From: Phycisphaerae bacterium
GTDB lineage: Bacteria; Planctomycetota; Phycisphaerae; UBA1845
DNA: 64,000 nucleotides
Direction of reading: 5' to 3'
Assembly (NCBI GenBank): GCA_024102815.1
Contig: JAGFJJ010000058.1
Location: forward strand, 1 to 64,000
The notes under the pieces were generated by a model. The model saw only the letters and a program-made list of their open reading frames with translations. It was not told the DNA's origin and ran no database searches. The position numbers and the translations under genes were made by a program. Below are positions 45,856-53,792 of this stretch, one piece after another; the stretch's first letter is position 1, and each line of letters starts with the position of its first letter.

Positions 45856-47292
45856 ATGTCCGAGGAATTGCGCTACTGGATCTTCACCATCGCCTGGCTG
45901 ACGCTCGGCCTCTGGGCGGCAGGCCACGCCGTCGTCTTCAAGCGCGACTCCCGCAGCGCCCTCATCTGGGTGCTGCTGAGCTTCACCTTTCCCATCGTCG
46001 GTCCCTGGTTCTACTGGGTCGTGGGCATCAATCGTGTCGAGCGCAAAGCCCTCAAGCATCTCGGCCGTCGTGACCGTCCCTTCTTTTTTGAGAATACCGC
46101 CAAATACGATCGCGACGAGGACGTCTATTTCGACAGCGTCGCCCATCTCGACGGCCTTCGCCTTGCCTCCGATCGCATCACCCGCCTTCCCCTCGTACCC
46201 GGCAACCGCATCGAACCCCTCTTCGACGGCGAACAGGCCTACCCCGCCATGCTCGAGGCCATCGCCTCCGCCGAGCAGACCATCACCCTCACCAGCTACA
46301 TCTTCGATTGGGACGAGGTCGGGCACGAATTCGCCGACGCCCTCGACCAAGCCGCTCATCGCGGCGTCCGCGTTCACGTGCTCATCGACGGCATCGGCGC
46401 ACTCGGCGTCTTCTCCCGCATGGGACGCCGCCTGAAAAAATCCGGCGCCGAGGTCGCCGCCTTCTACCCCCTCCGCTTCCCCCTCGGACGCCTCCGACTG
46501 AACCTCCGCAACCACCGCAAGATTCTCGTCGTCGACGGCCGCACCGGCTTCACCGGCGGCATGAACATCTCCAAGCGCCACCTCGCCCACCGCAGCGATC
46601 CCCGCCGCGTCCACGACCTCCACTTCCGCCTCACCGGACCCATCGTCGCCGAGCTGCAACACGCCTTCATCGAGGACTGGGCCACCGCCACCGGCACAAC
46701 GCTCGAAGGCGACGGCTACTTCAACGCCCTCCCCAACGCCGGCCCCGCCCTCTGCCGCGGCATCTCCAGCGGTCCCGACGAGGACTTCCAGATCATCCAC
46801 CTCCTCCTCGAATCCGCCCTCGCCGCAGCCCGCTCCAGCGTGCGTATCACCACCCCCTACTTCGTCCCCACCTCCTCCCTCGTCTCCTCCCTCGTCACCG
46901 CCGCCCTCCGCGGCGTCGACATCTCCCTCCTGCTCCCCTCCCACATGGACCGCATCTTCATGCGCTGGGCCGCCGACGCCTATCTCTGGCAGCTCCTCGA
47001 ACACGGCATCCGCGTCTACCTCCGCCCCCCGCCCTTCGTCCACACCAAGCTCATGGTCGTCGATGAACGCTGGGTCCTGCTCGGCTCGGCCAACCTCGAC
47101 CGCCGCAGCTTCCGACTCAACTTCGAATTCAACGTGGAAGCCTATGACGTGGAATTAGCCCGCCAGATGGCCGCCTGGCTCGACGAGGACGCCGCGAAAT
47201 GCCACCAGGTAACCCTCGAGGAAATGGACACCCGCCCCATGTGGAAGCGCCTTCGCGACGGGACTGCCAAGCTCCTGTCACCCCAGCTCTAG
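45856..47292 (+). CDS. cls: Cardiolipin synthase (phospholipase D type)
   Basis: A 478-residue protein with two N-terminal membrane helices (WIFTIAWLTLGLWAAGHAVV and IWVLLSFTFPIVGPWFYW) and two HxKx4D motifs: NHRKILVVDGRTGFTGG and HTKLMVVDERWVLLGSAN. The family joins two phosphatidylglycerols into cardiolipin. The CDS is very C-rich with strong third-position bias, which gives long open frames on the other strand. Its 3' end is followed by a repeat-rich 170-base gap and a convergent methyltransferase gene. Start ATG 45856 lies 45 bases after the permease stop. Confidence 0.95.
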   Translation: MSEELRYWIFTIAWLTLGLWAAGHAVVFKRDSRSALIWVLLSFTFPIVGPWFYWVVGINRVERKALKHLGRRDRPFFFENTAKYDRDEDVYFDSVAHLDGLRLASDRITRLPLVPGNRIEPLFDGEQAYPAMLEAIASAEQTITLTSYIFDWDEVGHEFADALDQAAHRGVRVHVLIDGIGALGVFSRMGRRLKKSGAEVAAFYPLRFPLGRLRLNLRNHRKILVVDGRTGFTGGMNISKRHLAHRSDPRRVHDLHFRLTGPIVAELQHAFIEDWATATGTTLEGDGYFNALPNAGPALCRGISSGPDEDFQIIHLLLESALAAARSSVRITTPYFVPTSSLVSSLVTAALRGVDISLLLPSHMDRIFMRWAADAYLWQLLEHGIRVYLRPPPFVHTKLMVVDERWVLLGSANLDRRSFRLNFEFNVEAYDVELARQMAAWLDEDAAKCHQVTLEEMDTRPMWKRLRDGTAKLLSPQL

Positions 47293-47296
47293 CGGC

Positions 47297-47412
47297 AGGC
47301 CGCATCTCGATGCACCTTTTCCTCGGGTGCCATGCCCACGCCTCGTGGGCATGCTCTTCGGCTTTGCGGTGTGCCACTGCTCTCGAGCCGGTAGGCCGCA
47401 TCTCGATGCACC
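47297..47412. repeat. Palindromic intergenic repeat cluster
   Basis: Two copies of GGCCGCATCTCGATGCACC, at 47298-47316 and 47394-47412, each with palindrome GCATC-TC-GATGC. Between them is a perfect hairpin CATGCCCACG-CCT-CGTGGGCATG (47331-47353). It lies between the convergent 3' ends of cls and the methyltransferase. The copy at 49992-50013 is of the same type. Confidence 0.75.
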
Positions 47413-47461
47413 AACAGCTTGCCCACCCGGCCTCTTCCTTCCGGCGAATGCCGAAATCCCT

Positions 47462-48202
47462 CTACTCCCTCCGAAACCGGATCAGGTAGTTCTCCTCGAG
47501 AAACCCCGACTTCGACCCGTCATCAATGCATGTGAACCCCGCCGACTCGATCTCTGCGATCACCGTCTCCCGCCCCGCGCGAACGTGCTCCATCACCCAC
47601 GCCCGACTCTCCCCCTCGACCCGCCGGAAGTCCACCACCGTCACCTCGCCCCCGGGACGCAGCGCCCGATGCAGCGAACGCATCGTCGACAACGGATGCT
47701 CGAAGTGATGGTACGTATCCACGATCAGCGCCGCGTCGATGGTCCCCGGCGCAAGCTCCACGTCGTCATCGCTGCAAAGCACGCCCTGCACCTGCGGCAT
47801 GCCGCGATGACCGGCCTCCTTGCCCACGTGCTTCACGAACTCCGGAATGATGTCCACCGCATAAACCCGCCCCGTCGTTCCCACCTCCTCGGCCAGTATC
47901 CACGTAAACACCCCCGTCCCCGCCCCGATGTCCGCCACCTCCATCCCCGGCTTGAGCCCCATCGCCGCCACGATCGCCCCACGCTGGACGTACACCTCCC
48001 GCGATTCCACCTCGAACCGCTGCGCCCATGTCTCCACGCTCGGGTCCTCGAAGTACGGATCATTGATCCCCGGCCAAACACTCGCCTCCTTCGCCGCAGC
48101 CGTACCCCGATCCGCCGAGGCGCACCCTCCGGCCACCACCACCGCCACCAGCATCGCCGGTATCACCCAGACCCCGCCCCGAAATGTCATCGATCCAAGC
48201 AT
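47462..48202 (-). CDS. Exported class I SAM-dependent methyltransferase-like protein
   Basis: A 246-residue protein with a hydrophobic N-terminus (FRGGVWVIPAMLVAVVVAGG) ending in a possible lipobox AGGC. Then comes a Rossmann methyltransferase: motif I VADIGAGTGVFTWIL, a motif II-like YAVDIIPEF, TIDAALIVDTYHHF and RPGGEVTVVDFR. SAM-dependent methyltransferases need cytoplasmic SAM, so an exported one is odd: either the N-terminus is a membrane anchor facing the cytoplasm or it has another role. Similar proteins with signal peptides occur in other planctomycetes to my recollection. ATG 48202 and 48190 are both possible starts. Confidence 0.82.
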   Translation of the reverse strand: MLGSMTFRGGVWVIPAMLVAVVVAGGCASADRGTAAAKEASVWPGINDPYFEDPSVETWAQRFEVESREVYVQRGAIVAAMGLKPGMEVADIGAGTGVFTWILAEEVGTTGRVYAVDIIPEFVKHVGKEAGHRGMPQVQGVLCSDDDVELAPGTIDAALIVDTYHHFEHPLSTMRSLHRALRPGGEVTVVDFRRVEGESRAWVMEHVRAGRETVIAEIESAGFTCIDDGSKSGFLEENYLIRFRRE

Positions 48203-48365
48203 GAGCGTTCACTTTTCAATGAGAATCGAATTAGCCCTTGAAACCCGCCCCAAAACGCAAATAGAGCGATAACCCGGACGGGACGCTTGGTCCAGCCCTA
48301 CAATAACACGGTCGCGAGCGCCCCTCGGCCGCGCCTCGCGCCCGCCGCAACCGGGAGGGAGCATC

Positions 48366-49964
48366 ATGCGGGTCGCAATCCGCAGTTTCGACAATAGAGT
48401 CCGCCGCAGCATCGCATCGGCGATCGCCACGGCCGCGCTGTGTCTGCCCGGCGCCGCCGCATTTGCCGCCGACGCGCCTTCGAAATCTCGTGACGTGAAC
48501 ATCCGCCTCGGCGGGAAGCAGACCATCGTCGGCATTCACTGGGATCCGCAGAAGTCGCCGCTGGCCGGGTCAAGCCCCCTCGCCACGCCCCTGCCGCATC
48601 CCCAACCCCGCCTCGCCGGATTCTCTCCGCTCGTGGCCGTCGCGACCTCCGACGCTCGCATGCCCGTCGGAGCCGACGAATACGGCCACCAGCTGGAGTC
48701 CAGCTACGTCGGGAATTCGCTTAACCCGTTCGCCTATCCGCAATTCGTCGTGGGTTATCTCGACAGTGGGGCGGACGGGACGATTGTTGCCGGGAGCGCG
48801 GCCCAGCGCTTGGGACTCACCGGCGAGAACCTTACCTCCAATCCTATTGACCTGACAGGCATAAGTGGGACCGATGTCGGATACGTCACTATGCCCATCG
48901 GGTTTTTTGCCGCTGGGCTCTCCGCCGTAACCGCACCCGACACTCTGGATACTACTGCGTTGGTAGGTCACTCAAACGTCTGCGGATTAGCCGCCCCGCC
49001 GATTGATTGCGGGTTCGGAGAGCTTGTAAGCGCCTTAATCGGCATGCCATTTATTGCCTTCTATAATACCGCCATTCTTGTGGAGTCACCGCGCTCCGTC
49101 ACGGTGGCAGGCGAGACCTATACAAGCCCTGACGTGCACATTTTCGACATCTTTGATCCACCGCCGTCGCCTGAATATGAGTTTACGCGCGAAATTGGGC
49201 TGGACCTTGAGAGCGCCATCGGCCTGTTCATTACAACCGCGAGTTACTTTCCCGATCCGTTCGATGAAGACGCGATCCCCTTTACCCCGACGTTCTTGTC
49301 CCCAACTGCTTTGTCTCTCCCGGCCGGAGGTGGCTTCTACTTGGAATTGCTCGTACGAGAGGGACCGTCCACCCCGGATAACCCTGCTCGCCCCATGAAA
49401 GTACTGGTGGATACGGGCGCACAAAGCTCGGTCATTACGCGCAACTTCGCAGCCCAACTCAGCCTGCCTTTTACGCCTGACTTCACCGTCGACGTGTGTG
49501 GAATCGGTGGCCTGGCCACGAACATCCCCGCCTACTTCCTCGACTACGTGAGAATCAACGCCCTGGGCGGTGCGCTTGAGTTTTCGCAGGCCCCGTTCAT
49601 CGTTCTCGACATTGATGTAGGGCCGGGCGGTGTTGACATTGACGGTATTCTCGGCATGAACTTCTTTGCGAATCGGAATGTCATGTTGGCGCCGGACCCG
49701 CCGGTCCCCCAGATTTCGGGCGGCTTCCTCCTCGTTTCCGACCCCATCCCCTTCGCCTACGGGGACTTCAACCTCAGCAAGCACGTTGCCGAGGACGACT
49801 ACGAACTCTTCAACTTCTGCATGGGCGGGCCCGGCGTCGCCCTCAGTCCGGATTGCTTCCACACCGACGGCGACGGCGACGGCGATCTCGATCTGAAGGA
49901 AGCGGCCGCCTTCATGCGCTGCTACAGCGGCAACGGCATCGCGGACAGTTCCTGCGGCCTGTAG
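48366..49964 (+). CDS. Secreted two-lobed retropepsin-like aspartic protease with dockerin-like tail
   Basis: A 532-residue exported protein, with GGGAGGGAG before ATG 48366 and a signal peptide ending AFA-AD. Two half-domains each carry an aspartic-protease Asp motif and a hydrophobic-Gly motif: DSG at 133-135 with LIGM at 224-227 in lobe 1, and DTG at 349-351 with ILGM at 428-431 in lobe 2. In retropepsins these are on two identical chains; here both sit in one chain, as in pepsin, but the sequences are retropepsin-like (VLVDTGAQSSVITRNFA). The C-terminus (residues ~495-532) has DGDGDGDLDLKEAAAFMRCYSGNG, a calcium-loop, dockerin-like end common in planctomycete secreted proteins. It may anchor the protein through a cohesin-like partner. 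Confidence 0.75.
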   Translation: MRVAIRSFDNRVRRSIASAIATAALCLPGAAAFAADAPSKSRDVNIRLGGKQTIVGIHWDPQKSPLAGSSPLATPLPHPQPRLAGFSPLVAVATSDARMPVGADEYGHQLESSYVGNSLNPFAYPQFVVGYLDSGADGTIVAGSAAQRLGLTGENLTSNPIDLTGISGTDVGYVTMPIGFFAAGLSAVTAPDTLDTTALVGHSNVCGLAAPPIDCGFGELVSALIGMPFIAFYNTAILVESPRSVTVAGETYTSPDVHIFDIFDPPPSPEYEFTREIGLDLESAIGLFITTASYFPDPFDEDAIPFTPTFLSPTALSLPAGGGFYLELLVREGPSTPDNPARPMKVLVDTGAQSSVITRNFAAQLSLPFTPDFTVDVCGIGGLATNIPAYFLDYVRINALGGALEFSQAPFIVLDIDVGPGGVDIDGILGMNFFANRNVMLAPDPPVPQISGGFLLVSDPIPFAYGDFNLSKHVAEDDYELFNFCMGGPGVALSPDCFHTDGDGDGDLDLKEAAAFMRCYSGNGIADSSCGL

Positions 49965-49987
49965 TCGGGGATCAGGCCGCAGGAACT
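49947..49987 (+). other. Perfect 15-bp hairpin straddling the stop codon
   Basis: AGTTCCTGCGGCCTG (49947-49961) and CAGGCCGCAGGAACT (49973-49987) are fully complementary with an 11-base loop that contains the TAG stop at 49962-49964. There is no T-run behind it, so it is not a standard terminator; it could slow the ribosome or stabilise the 3' end of the mRNA. Confidence 0.75.
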
Positions 49988-49991
49988 TCCA

Positions 49992-50056
49992 GTAGGGTGC
50001 ATCTCGATGCACCTCTTCTCTTGATCGTCGGGTATGTCCCCCGACGCACCTCTTCA
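49992..50056. repeat. Dispersed palindromic repeat, two units
   Basis: GTAGGGTGCATCTCGATGCACC with palindrome GGTGCATC-TC-GATGCACC (49996-50013), then CTCTTCTC and a related unit GTCCCCCGACGCACCTCTTCA (about 50036-50056). It lies between the convergent protease and SRPBCC genes. Confidence 0.7.
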
Positions 50057-50058
50057 AC

Positions 50059-50898
50059 TCACTCCTCAGGCATCAACTCCTCAATCCGCGATCGCCACGC
50101 TCGCTCGATGGCGCTTCGCGTCGCCGCATCCACGCCGTACGTCGACAACCAAAGCCAGACCTCATTCTCATCCCCGCCGCCCTCGACCTCGAACCGCAGA
50201 TACGCGTTGTTGAGGTTCTCCACCGTCGCGCAGAACGACCGCGGCAGACCGTTCACCCGCACTTCGCCCTCAAACACGATCGACGCGTCATCGGGAGCCG
50301 ACAGCCGGTACCGGTCACCTTCCCCCAGCCCCGACACCTCTCCCCGTAGAATGCCGCCTTGTGGCCCGATCACCTTCGCGGCAATCTCGCTCGCCTCCCC
50401 GCGCACCCGCCGCTGAATCCAGATCACGTCGCGGTCCTTTCCGCGATGGTGTTCCAGGTAATGCCGCAGGCCGCGCAGCTCGAACTTCCACCCGCGCGTG
50501 ATCGAATCCAGGTAGGCGTCCCACTTCTCCGAAGCACCGATTCCGGAGTGAACCAGCCGAACCGACGTCTGCCCGCCGCGGCCTTCGACGTAGAAATTCA
50601 CGCACACCGGCACCACCTTGCCTCCCTCACCGGGAGGCAACGACTCCGTCCACTCGAAGTGGTGCGATGGCTCCGTCCACTGGAAGTGTCGCGGCGGATC
50701 CCACGCGGTGATCTCCCCGGTTCCCTGGCAGTTCGGCCCCCACGAGAGAAAGATCGAGCCATTGAGCCCCGGCTTCACTTGGGCTTCGAGCGGAAACCAG
50801 CGCGCCAGTTCCTTCGCATCGGTCAGCGCCTTCCACACGTCCTCGGCCGACGCATCAATCTCGACCTTCATCTCAAACGCACGGTTACTCGACGACAT
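50059..50898 (-). CDS. SRPBCC (AHSA1-like) domain protein
   Basis: A 279-residue soluble protein. The N-terminal half is a START/Bet v1-like AHSA1 domain: AFEMKVEIDASAEDVWKALTDAKELARWFPLEA, GEITAWDPPRHFQWTEP and SVRLVHSGI. The C-terminal half (~160-279) is a second region of its own, alike in the paralogue at 51193. ATG 50898 is chosen because GGGGGTG lies 6 bases upstream; GTG 50907 is an alternative. The family binds hydrophobic ligands or assists Hsp90-like partners, but here the role is unknown. The ArsR-SRPBCC pair upstream is probably the source of a duplication. Confidence 0.85.
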   Translation of the reverse strand: MSSSNRAFEMKVEIDASAEDVWKALTDAKELARWFPLEAQVKPGLNGSIFLSWGPNCQGTGEITAWDPPRHFQWTEPSHHFEWTESLPPGEGGKVVPVCVNFYVEGRGGQTSVRLVHSGIGASEKWDAYLDSITRGWKFELRGLRHYLEHHRGKDRDVIWIQRRVRGEASEIAAKVIGPQGGILRGEVSGLGEGDRYRLSAPDDASIVFEGEVRVNGLPRSFCATVENLNNAYLRFEVEGGGDENEVWLWLSTYGVDAATRSAIERAWRSRIEELMPEE

Positions 50899-50978
50899 CA
50901 GGTTCACCCCCTGGTTGATTTAAGAATCGCCTCGTCAACGGCACGGCGCCTCTCGACGCACCTCTTCTTCCGCGTTGG

Positions 50979-51066
50979 GTCCGCCGTGCGGACTATCTTC
51001 GTAGGGTGCGTCCCCGACGCACCTCTTCTCGTCACCGTGGGTCACGTCCCCCGACGCTCCTCTTCA
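50979..51066. repeat. Dispersed palindromic repeat
   Basis: Core palindrome GGTGCGTC-CCC-GACGCACC at 51005-51023, with the flanks ACTATCTTCGTA before and TCTTCTC after. The 50 bases around it match, in reverse complement and with few differences, the copy at 56887-56905 with its flank. A further degenerate unit follows at 51045-51066 (GTCCCCCGACGCTCCTCTTC). Confidence 0.75.
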
Positions 51067-51083
51067 ACGGGTGCCGTCCTCTT

Positions 51084-51144
51084 CCTCCGTGCCTTCGTGC
51101 CTCCGTGCCTCCGTGCCTCCGTGGCTTCGTGGCTCCGTGCCTCC
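51084..51144. repeat. Tandem 9-bp repeat
   Basis: About seven imperfect copies of CCTCCGTGC (variants CTTCGTGC, GGCTCCGTG) in 61 bases between two SRPBCC genes. It encodes nothing supportable; its length may vary between strains. Confidence 0.75.
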
Positions 51145-51192
51145 TCCCTTCCGCCCAGCGGGCGGACGAACCGCTCCTTCCGCATTCCCCAT

Positions 51193-52035
51193 TCACTTCA
51201 CCCCCGCCGGACACGCACGCTCCACCGCCGCCCGGAAGCGGCGATCGACATCCGCAAATGTCTTCTCCGGCAGGCCGTACGTCGCCAGCCACCACCATGC
51301 ATGCGGCCCCGTTCCCCCGCACGTCTCCACCTCGTAGCGGAAAAGCGCGTTGTTCAGGTTGTCCACGGTACCCGCGAAAATCCGGGGCAGCCCGATCCGC
51401 ACGACCCGGCCCTTGAGTGTCAACGTGTCGTCACCATCGACAAGCTCGACCTCGTACCCATCGCCCGCCTTGAGCCCTTCCAGGCGCCCGCGAAGCACCG
51501 CCCCCTTCTCGCCGATCAGCCGCGCCGTGTCCCCGGCATAGTTCTCCGCCACCGGCGTCCGCACCCACACCACGCGCCGATCCTGCCCGAAGTGGTTCTC
51601 CGCGTAGTGCTGGAGGGAACGCAGCTCGAACGCCCAGCCGTGGCTGATCCCGTCAAAGTACGCGTCCCACGCGCTGTCCGTGGTGAATCCCGAATGCACC
51701 AGCCGAAGCACCGTCGACCCGCCTTTTCCCTCCAGGTGAAAATCCATGCTCACGGGCACGGCCGCGCGGCTCTTGTCCCCGCCCGGATGAAGCTCCTCCG
51801 ACCAGCGCACGTGCCGATTCGGCTCCCACGCCGTGATCTTGCAGTTCCAGACGAACGGCGCCTGCTCACCCCAGGCGAGATACACGGAACCGTTCACTCC
51901 CGGCTCCACCCGCGCCTCGGGCGGAAACCATCGCGTCAGTTCCTTCGCTTCCGTCAACGCCTTCCATACATCCTCCACGGGCGCCGCGATATCCAGCGAC
52001 ATCTCGAACGTTCTCGGCTTCGCACTCGCACTCAT
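51193..52035 (-). CDS. SRPBCC (AHSA1-like) domain protein of the ArsR cassette
   Basis: A 280-residue paralogue of 50059-50898. Shared blocks: EDVWKALTEAKELTRWFPPEA, ITAWEPNRHVRWSEE, RLVHSGF, DNLNNALFRYEVE and the WLATYGL block. The start is fixed by coupling: its ATG at 52035 overlaps the TGA of the ArsR gene (TGATG), with GGAGGAG just upstream within that gene. Start/Bet v1-like domains behind an ArsR regulator are common, and the regulator often responds to the same ligand. The protein is cytoplasmic; ligand unknown. Confidence 0.9.
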   Translation of the reverse strand: MSASAKPRTFEMSLDIAAPVEDVWKALTEAKELTRWFPPEARVEPGVNGSVYLAWGEQAPFVWNCKITAWEPNRHVRWSEELHPGGDKSRAAVPVSMDFHLEGKGGSTVLRLVHSGFTTDSAWDAYFDGISHGWAFELRSLQHYAENHFGQDRRVVWVRTPVAENYAGDTARLIGEKGAVLRGRLEGLKAGDGYEVELVDGDDTLTLKGRVVRIGLPRIFAGTVDNLNNALFRYEVETCGGTGPHAWWWLATYGLPEKTFADVDRRFRAAVERACPAGVK

Positions 52036-52691
52036 CACTTCTCCTCCGGCCTCTGGGTTGCGGGCGCCGTTTCATCGCCGCCCTCGTTTTCGCTCTCCTC
52101 CTCGTCGCGCGTGATCGCGGGGTACGCCCCGACCATCACCCGAAACGTCCGCCCGCCCGGCGCGCTCTCATTGTGGTACGTCTTCGCCAGGGCCTGGATG
52201 GCTGCCGTCAGCCCCTCCATGATCTCGGTGAGCTCCCTTGGCGAAGCCACCCGCACATCCGCATCCAGCGCCAGCGTCGCCAGCTTTTTTCCCGCGCGAT
52301 CCGCCCGCCGACGCAGCACCGCCAGATCGCGCACCGCTCGCGCGGCCAGGCTCACCAGGTACGCCCAACTGAATCGATCCTGAACGACTTCCGGCTCCCG
52401 CCCAAAGTGATCAAGCGCCTCCGGACTGACCAGGTACGCCCGCGCCGTCGCCTGGTACATGCGCTCCGTGCAGTTTCGCCTGCGCCGCTCCTCCACCAGC
52501 TTCACGAGTCCGACGCGTTCCAGTTCGCGAAGGTGATAGTTAAGTCGCTGTCTCGGTTGACCCGTGCGCTTGGCCAATCCGGACGCGGAATCCGGCTCGC
52601 GCAGTTCGCGCAAGAGTCGAATTCTGGCCGGGTCCATCAGCGCGGCGGCCTGGTCAACGGAGTCGAGAATCTGAACCGGCAGAGCACTCAT
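52035..52691 (-). CDS. ArsR-family transcriptional regulator
   Basis: A 218-residue regulator with an N-terminal winged helix: DPARIRLLRELREPDSASGL, AKRTGQPRQRLNYHLRELER, VGLVKLVEERRRRNCTER. The C-terminal part (~100-218) is helical with no metal-binding CxCxxC, so this is not a metal-sensing type. ATG 52691 (MSALPVQILD) is chosen since the open frame upstream crosses the operator palindrome and promoter. It overlaps the SRPBCC gene by one base, so it is likely autoregulated together with it. The transcript may be leaderless. Confidence 0.9.
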   Translation of the reverse strand: MSALPVQILDSVDQAAALMDPARIRLLRELREPDSASGLAKRTGQPRQRLNYHLRELERVGLVKLVEERRRRNCTERMYQATARAYLVSPEALDHFGREPEVVQDRFSWAYLVSLAARAVRDLAVLRRRADRAGKKLATLALDADVRVASPRELTEIMEGLTAAIQALAKTYHNESAPGGRTFRVMVGAYPAITRDEEESENEGGDETAPATQRPEEK

Positions 52692-52698
52692 GACAGGG

Positions 52699-52730
52699 AA
52701 ATTAGTCTTGACAAAAAAATTTGTCAAGAC
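52699..52730 (-). promoter_or_regulatory. Palindromic operator overlapping the ArsR promoter
   Basis: Two perfect 11-base arms, GTCTTGACAAA (52705-52715) and TTTGTCAAGAC (52720-52730), separated by AAAA. On the minus strand they hold a -35 box TTGACA (52727-52722) and, 17 bases on, TAATTT (52704-52699) as -10. The start would fall at or next to the ATG at 52691, with no ribosome site, so the mRNA is probably leaderless. The palindrome fits autoregulation by the ArsR protein. Confidence 0.8.
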
Positions 52731-52830
52731 AATTCTATTTTTCAAAAAATGCGCGAAAACGAGCGCGACGCCGGGCAAGCGCCCGTTTATGGACACACTC
52801 AAATGTAAAGCGGAAAGCTATCAGATAAAC

Positions 52831-53316
52831 TCAGACTGACGCTCGACCGCCACGCGGCCACGACTCCTCAAACAGCCGGTAGTCGCATTCCGTCATCCCC
52901 AGGCGACGGTAGATGGCCTGCGCCCCGCGATTCCCGGTGTGAACATAAAGCCTTAAACCACAGATGTTTAAGCTTGATTTGGCTTCGTCGCGGATATGGG
53001 TGTGGAGGGCCCGGAACACGCCCTTGCCCCGCGCGGTCGGCTCGACGTAGACGCTCTGAATCCACCAGAAGAAGGCGTTGCGCCAATCGCTCCATTCCAG
53101 CGTGACCATCGTCTGGCCGACGACGCTGCCAGAAAGTTCTGCCACATAATAGATTGCGCGCTGCGGATCGTTCAGCGCCGCACGGACGCCCTCCCCGGCC
53201 GTCGCGGGATCGAGCCTCATTCCCTCCGATTCCAGGGCCATGGCGATGTTGAAACGCGTGATGGCCTCGTGGTCGTAACTCGCGGCCCGGCGAATGGTTA
53301 TGATCGCATCACTCAT
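52831..53316 (-). CDS. GNAT-family N-acetyltransferase
   Basis: A 161-residue acetyltransferase. Seen: the N-terminal ITIRRAASYDHEAITRFN, motif A SVYVEPTARGKGVFRALHTH (the R/Q-x-x-G-x-G/A acetyl-CoA loop is RGKGVF) and the C-terminal TGNRGAQAIYRRLGMTECDY. These use acetyl-CoA to modify small molecules or protein amines; substrate unknown. ATG 53316 is the start of the fold. It is 18 bases from the stop of the gene at 53334 and may be expressed with it. Confidence 0.92.
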   Translation of the reverse strand: MSDAIITIRRAASYDHEAITRFNIAMALESEGMRLDPATAGEGVRAALNDPQRAIYYVAELSGSVVGQTMVTLEWSDWRNAFFWWIQSVYVEPTARGKGVFRALHTHIRDEAKSSLNICGLRLYVHTGNRGAQAIYRRLGMTECDYRLFEESWPRGGRASV

Positions 53317-53333
53317 CTGGTTTCGAACGAGCG

Positions 53334-53792
53334 CTAATCCTGCACGCCGCGGTCGCGGAAGGCCGATTCCACCAGCCACGTCCGCAGCGCCAGTTCCTGC
53401 TTGCGGATACGGATCACCAGTGCCAAGCCGTTGTCACTGATTTGGGCTATACGACTTTCTGCCGGTGCCTCCTGCGGCTCGGCCCGGGAAGCATTCTCGC
53501 ACAACGTGGACGCCTCGGAAAGGAACGCGTCGTAGGCGTTGCGGATGTCGAAATCCTCCTGTCGCAACTGCTCGACGCGGCGAAACAAGCCCTGATCCTC
53601 ATCGGTGATGCTTGCATAGAGCTCGGCGTGGGCGCCGGCCACGCGTTCGCGCAGCAGGTGATCGAAGGAAGCCGCCTCGTTCCGTACGTCACGGGCCCAC
53701 GACTCCATTTCGCCGGGGATGACGGGTTTCTCCAATGCCGTCTCCAGTTTCATCAATGCTTCCGTGAATTGTTTCTCTTGTTGTGAGGTCAT
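53334..53792 (-). CDS. Hypothetical helical protein
   Basis: A 152-residue protein, MTSQQEKQFTEALMKLETAL, fully helical and acidic, with no signal peptide or membrane segment. Two blocks (EAASFDHLLRERVAGAHAEL and ITDEDQGLFRRVEQLRQEDF) may form a long coiled coil or a four-helix bundle. AAGG lies about 8 bases before ATG 53792. The frame continues upstream with basic, repeat-like sequence that is excluded. I do not recognise the family. It lies just ahead of the GNAT gene. Confidence 0.7.
   Translation of the reverse strand: MTSQQEKQFTEALMKLETALEKPVIPGEMESWARDVRNEAASFDHLLRERVAGAHAELYASITDEDQGLFRRVEQLRQEDFDIRNAYDAFLSEASTLCENASRAEPQEAPAESRIAQISDNGLALVIRIRKQELALRTWLVESAFRDRGVQD

Noticed and set aside
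45787..47043. 418-codon open frame on the minus strand within the cardiolipin synthase gene, rich in Asp, Glu and Gly
   Set aside because: It is antisense to a well-matched gene and results from extreme third-position C bias; no family or ribosome site.
50359..52383. 674-codon plus-strand open frame across both SRPBCC genes
   Set aside because: Crosses intergenic palindromes and is antisense to two coupled genes; its repeated VGCVPDAPLL reading comes from the dispersed repeat.
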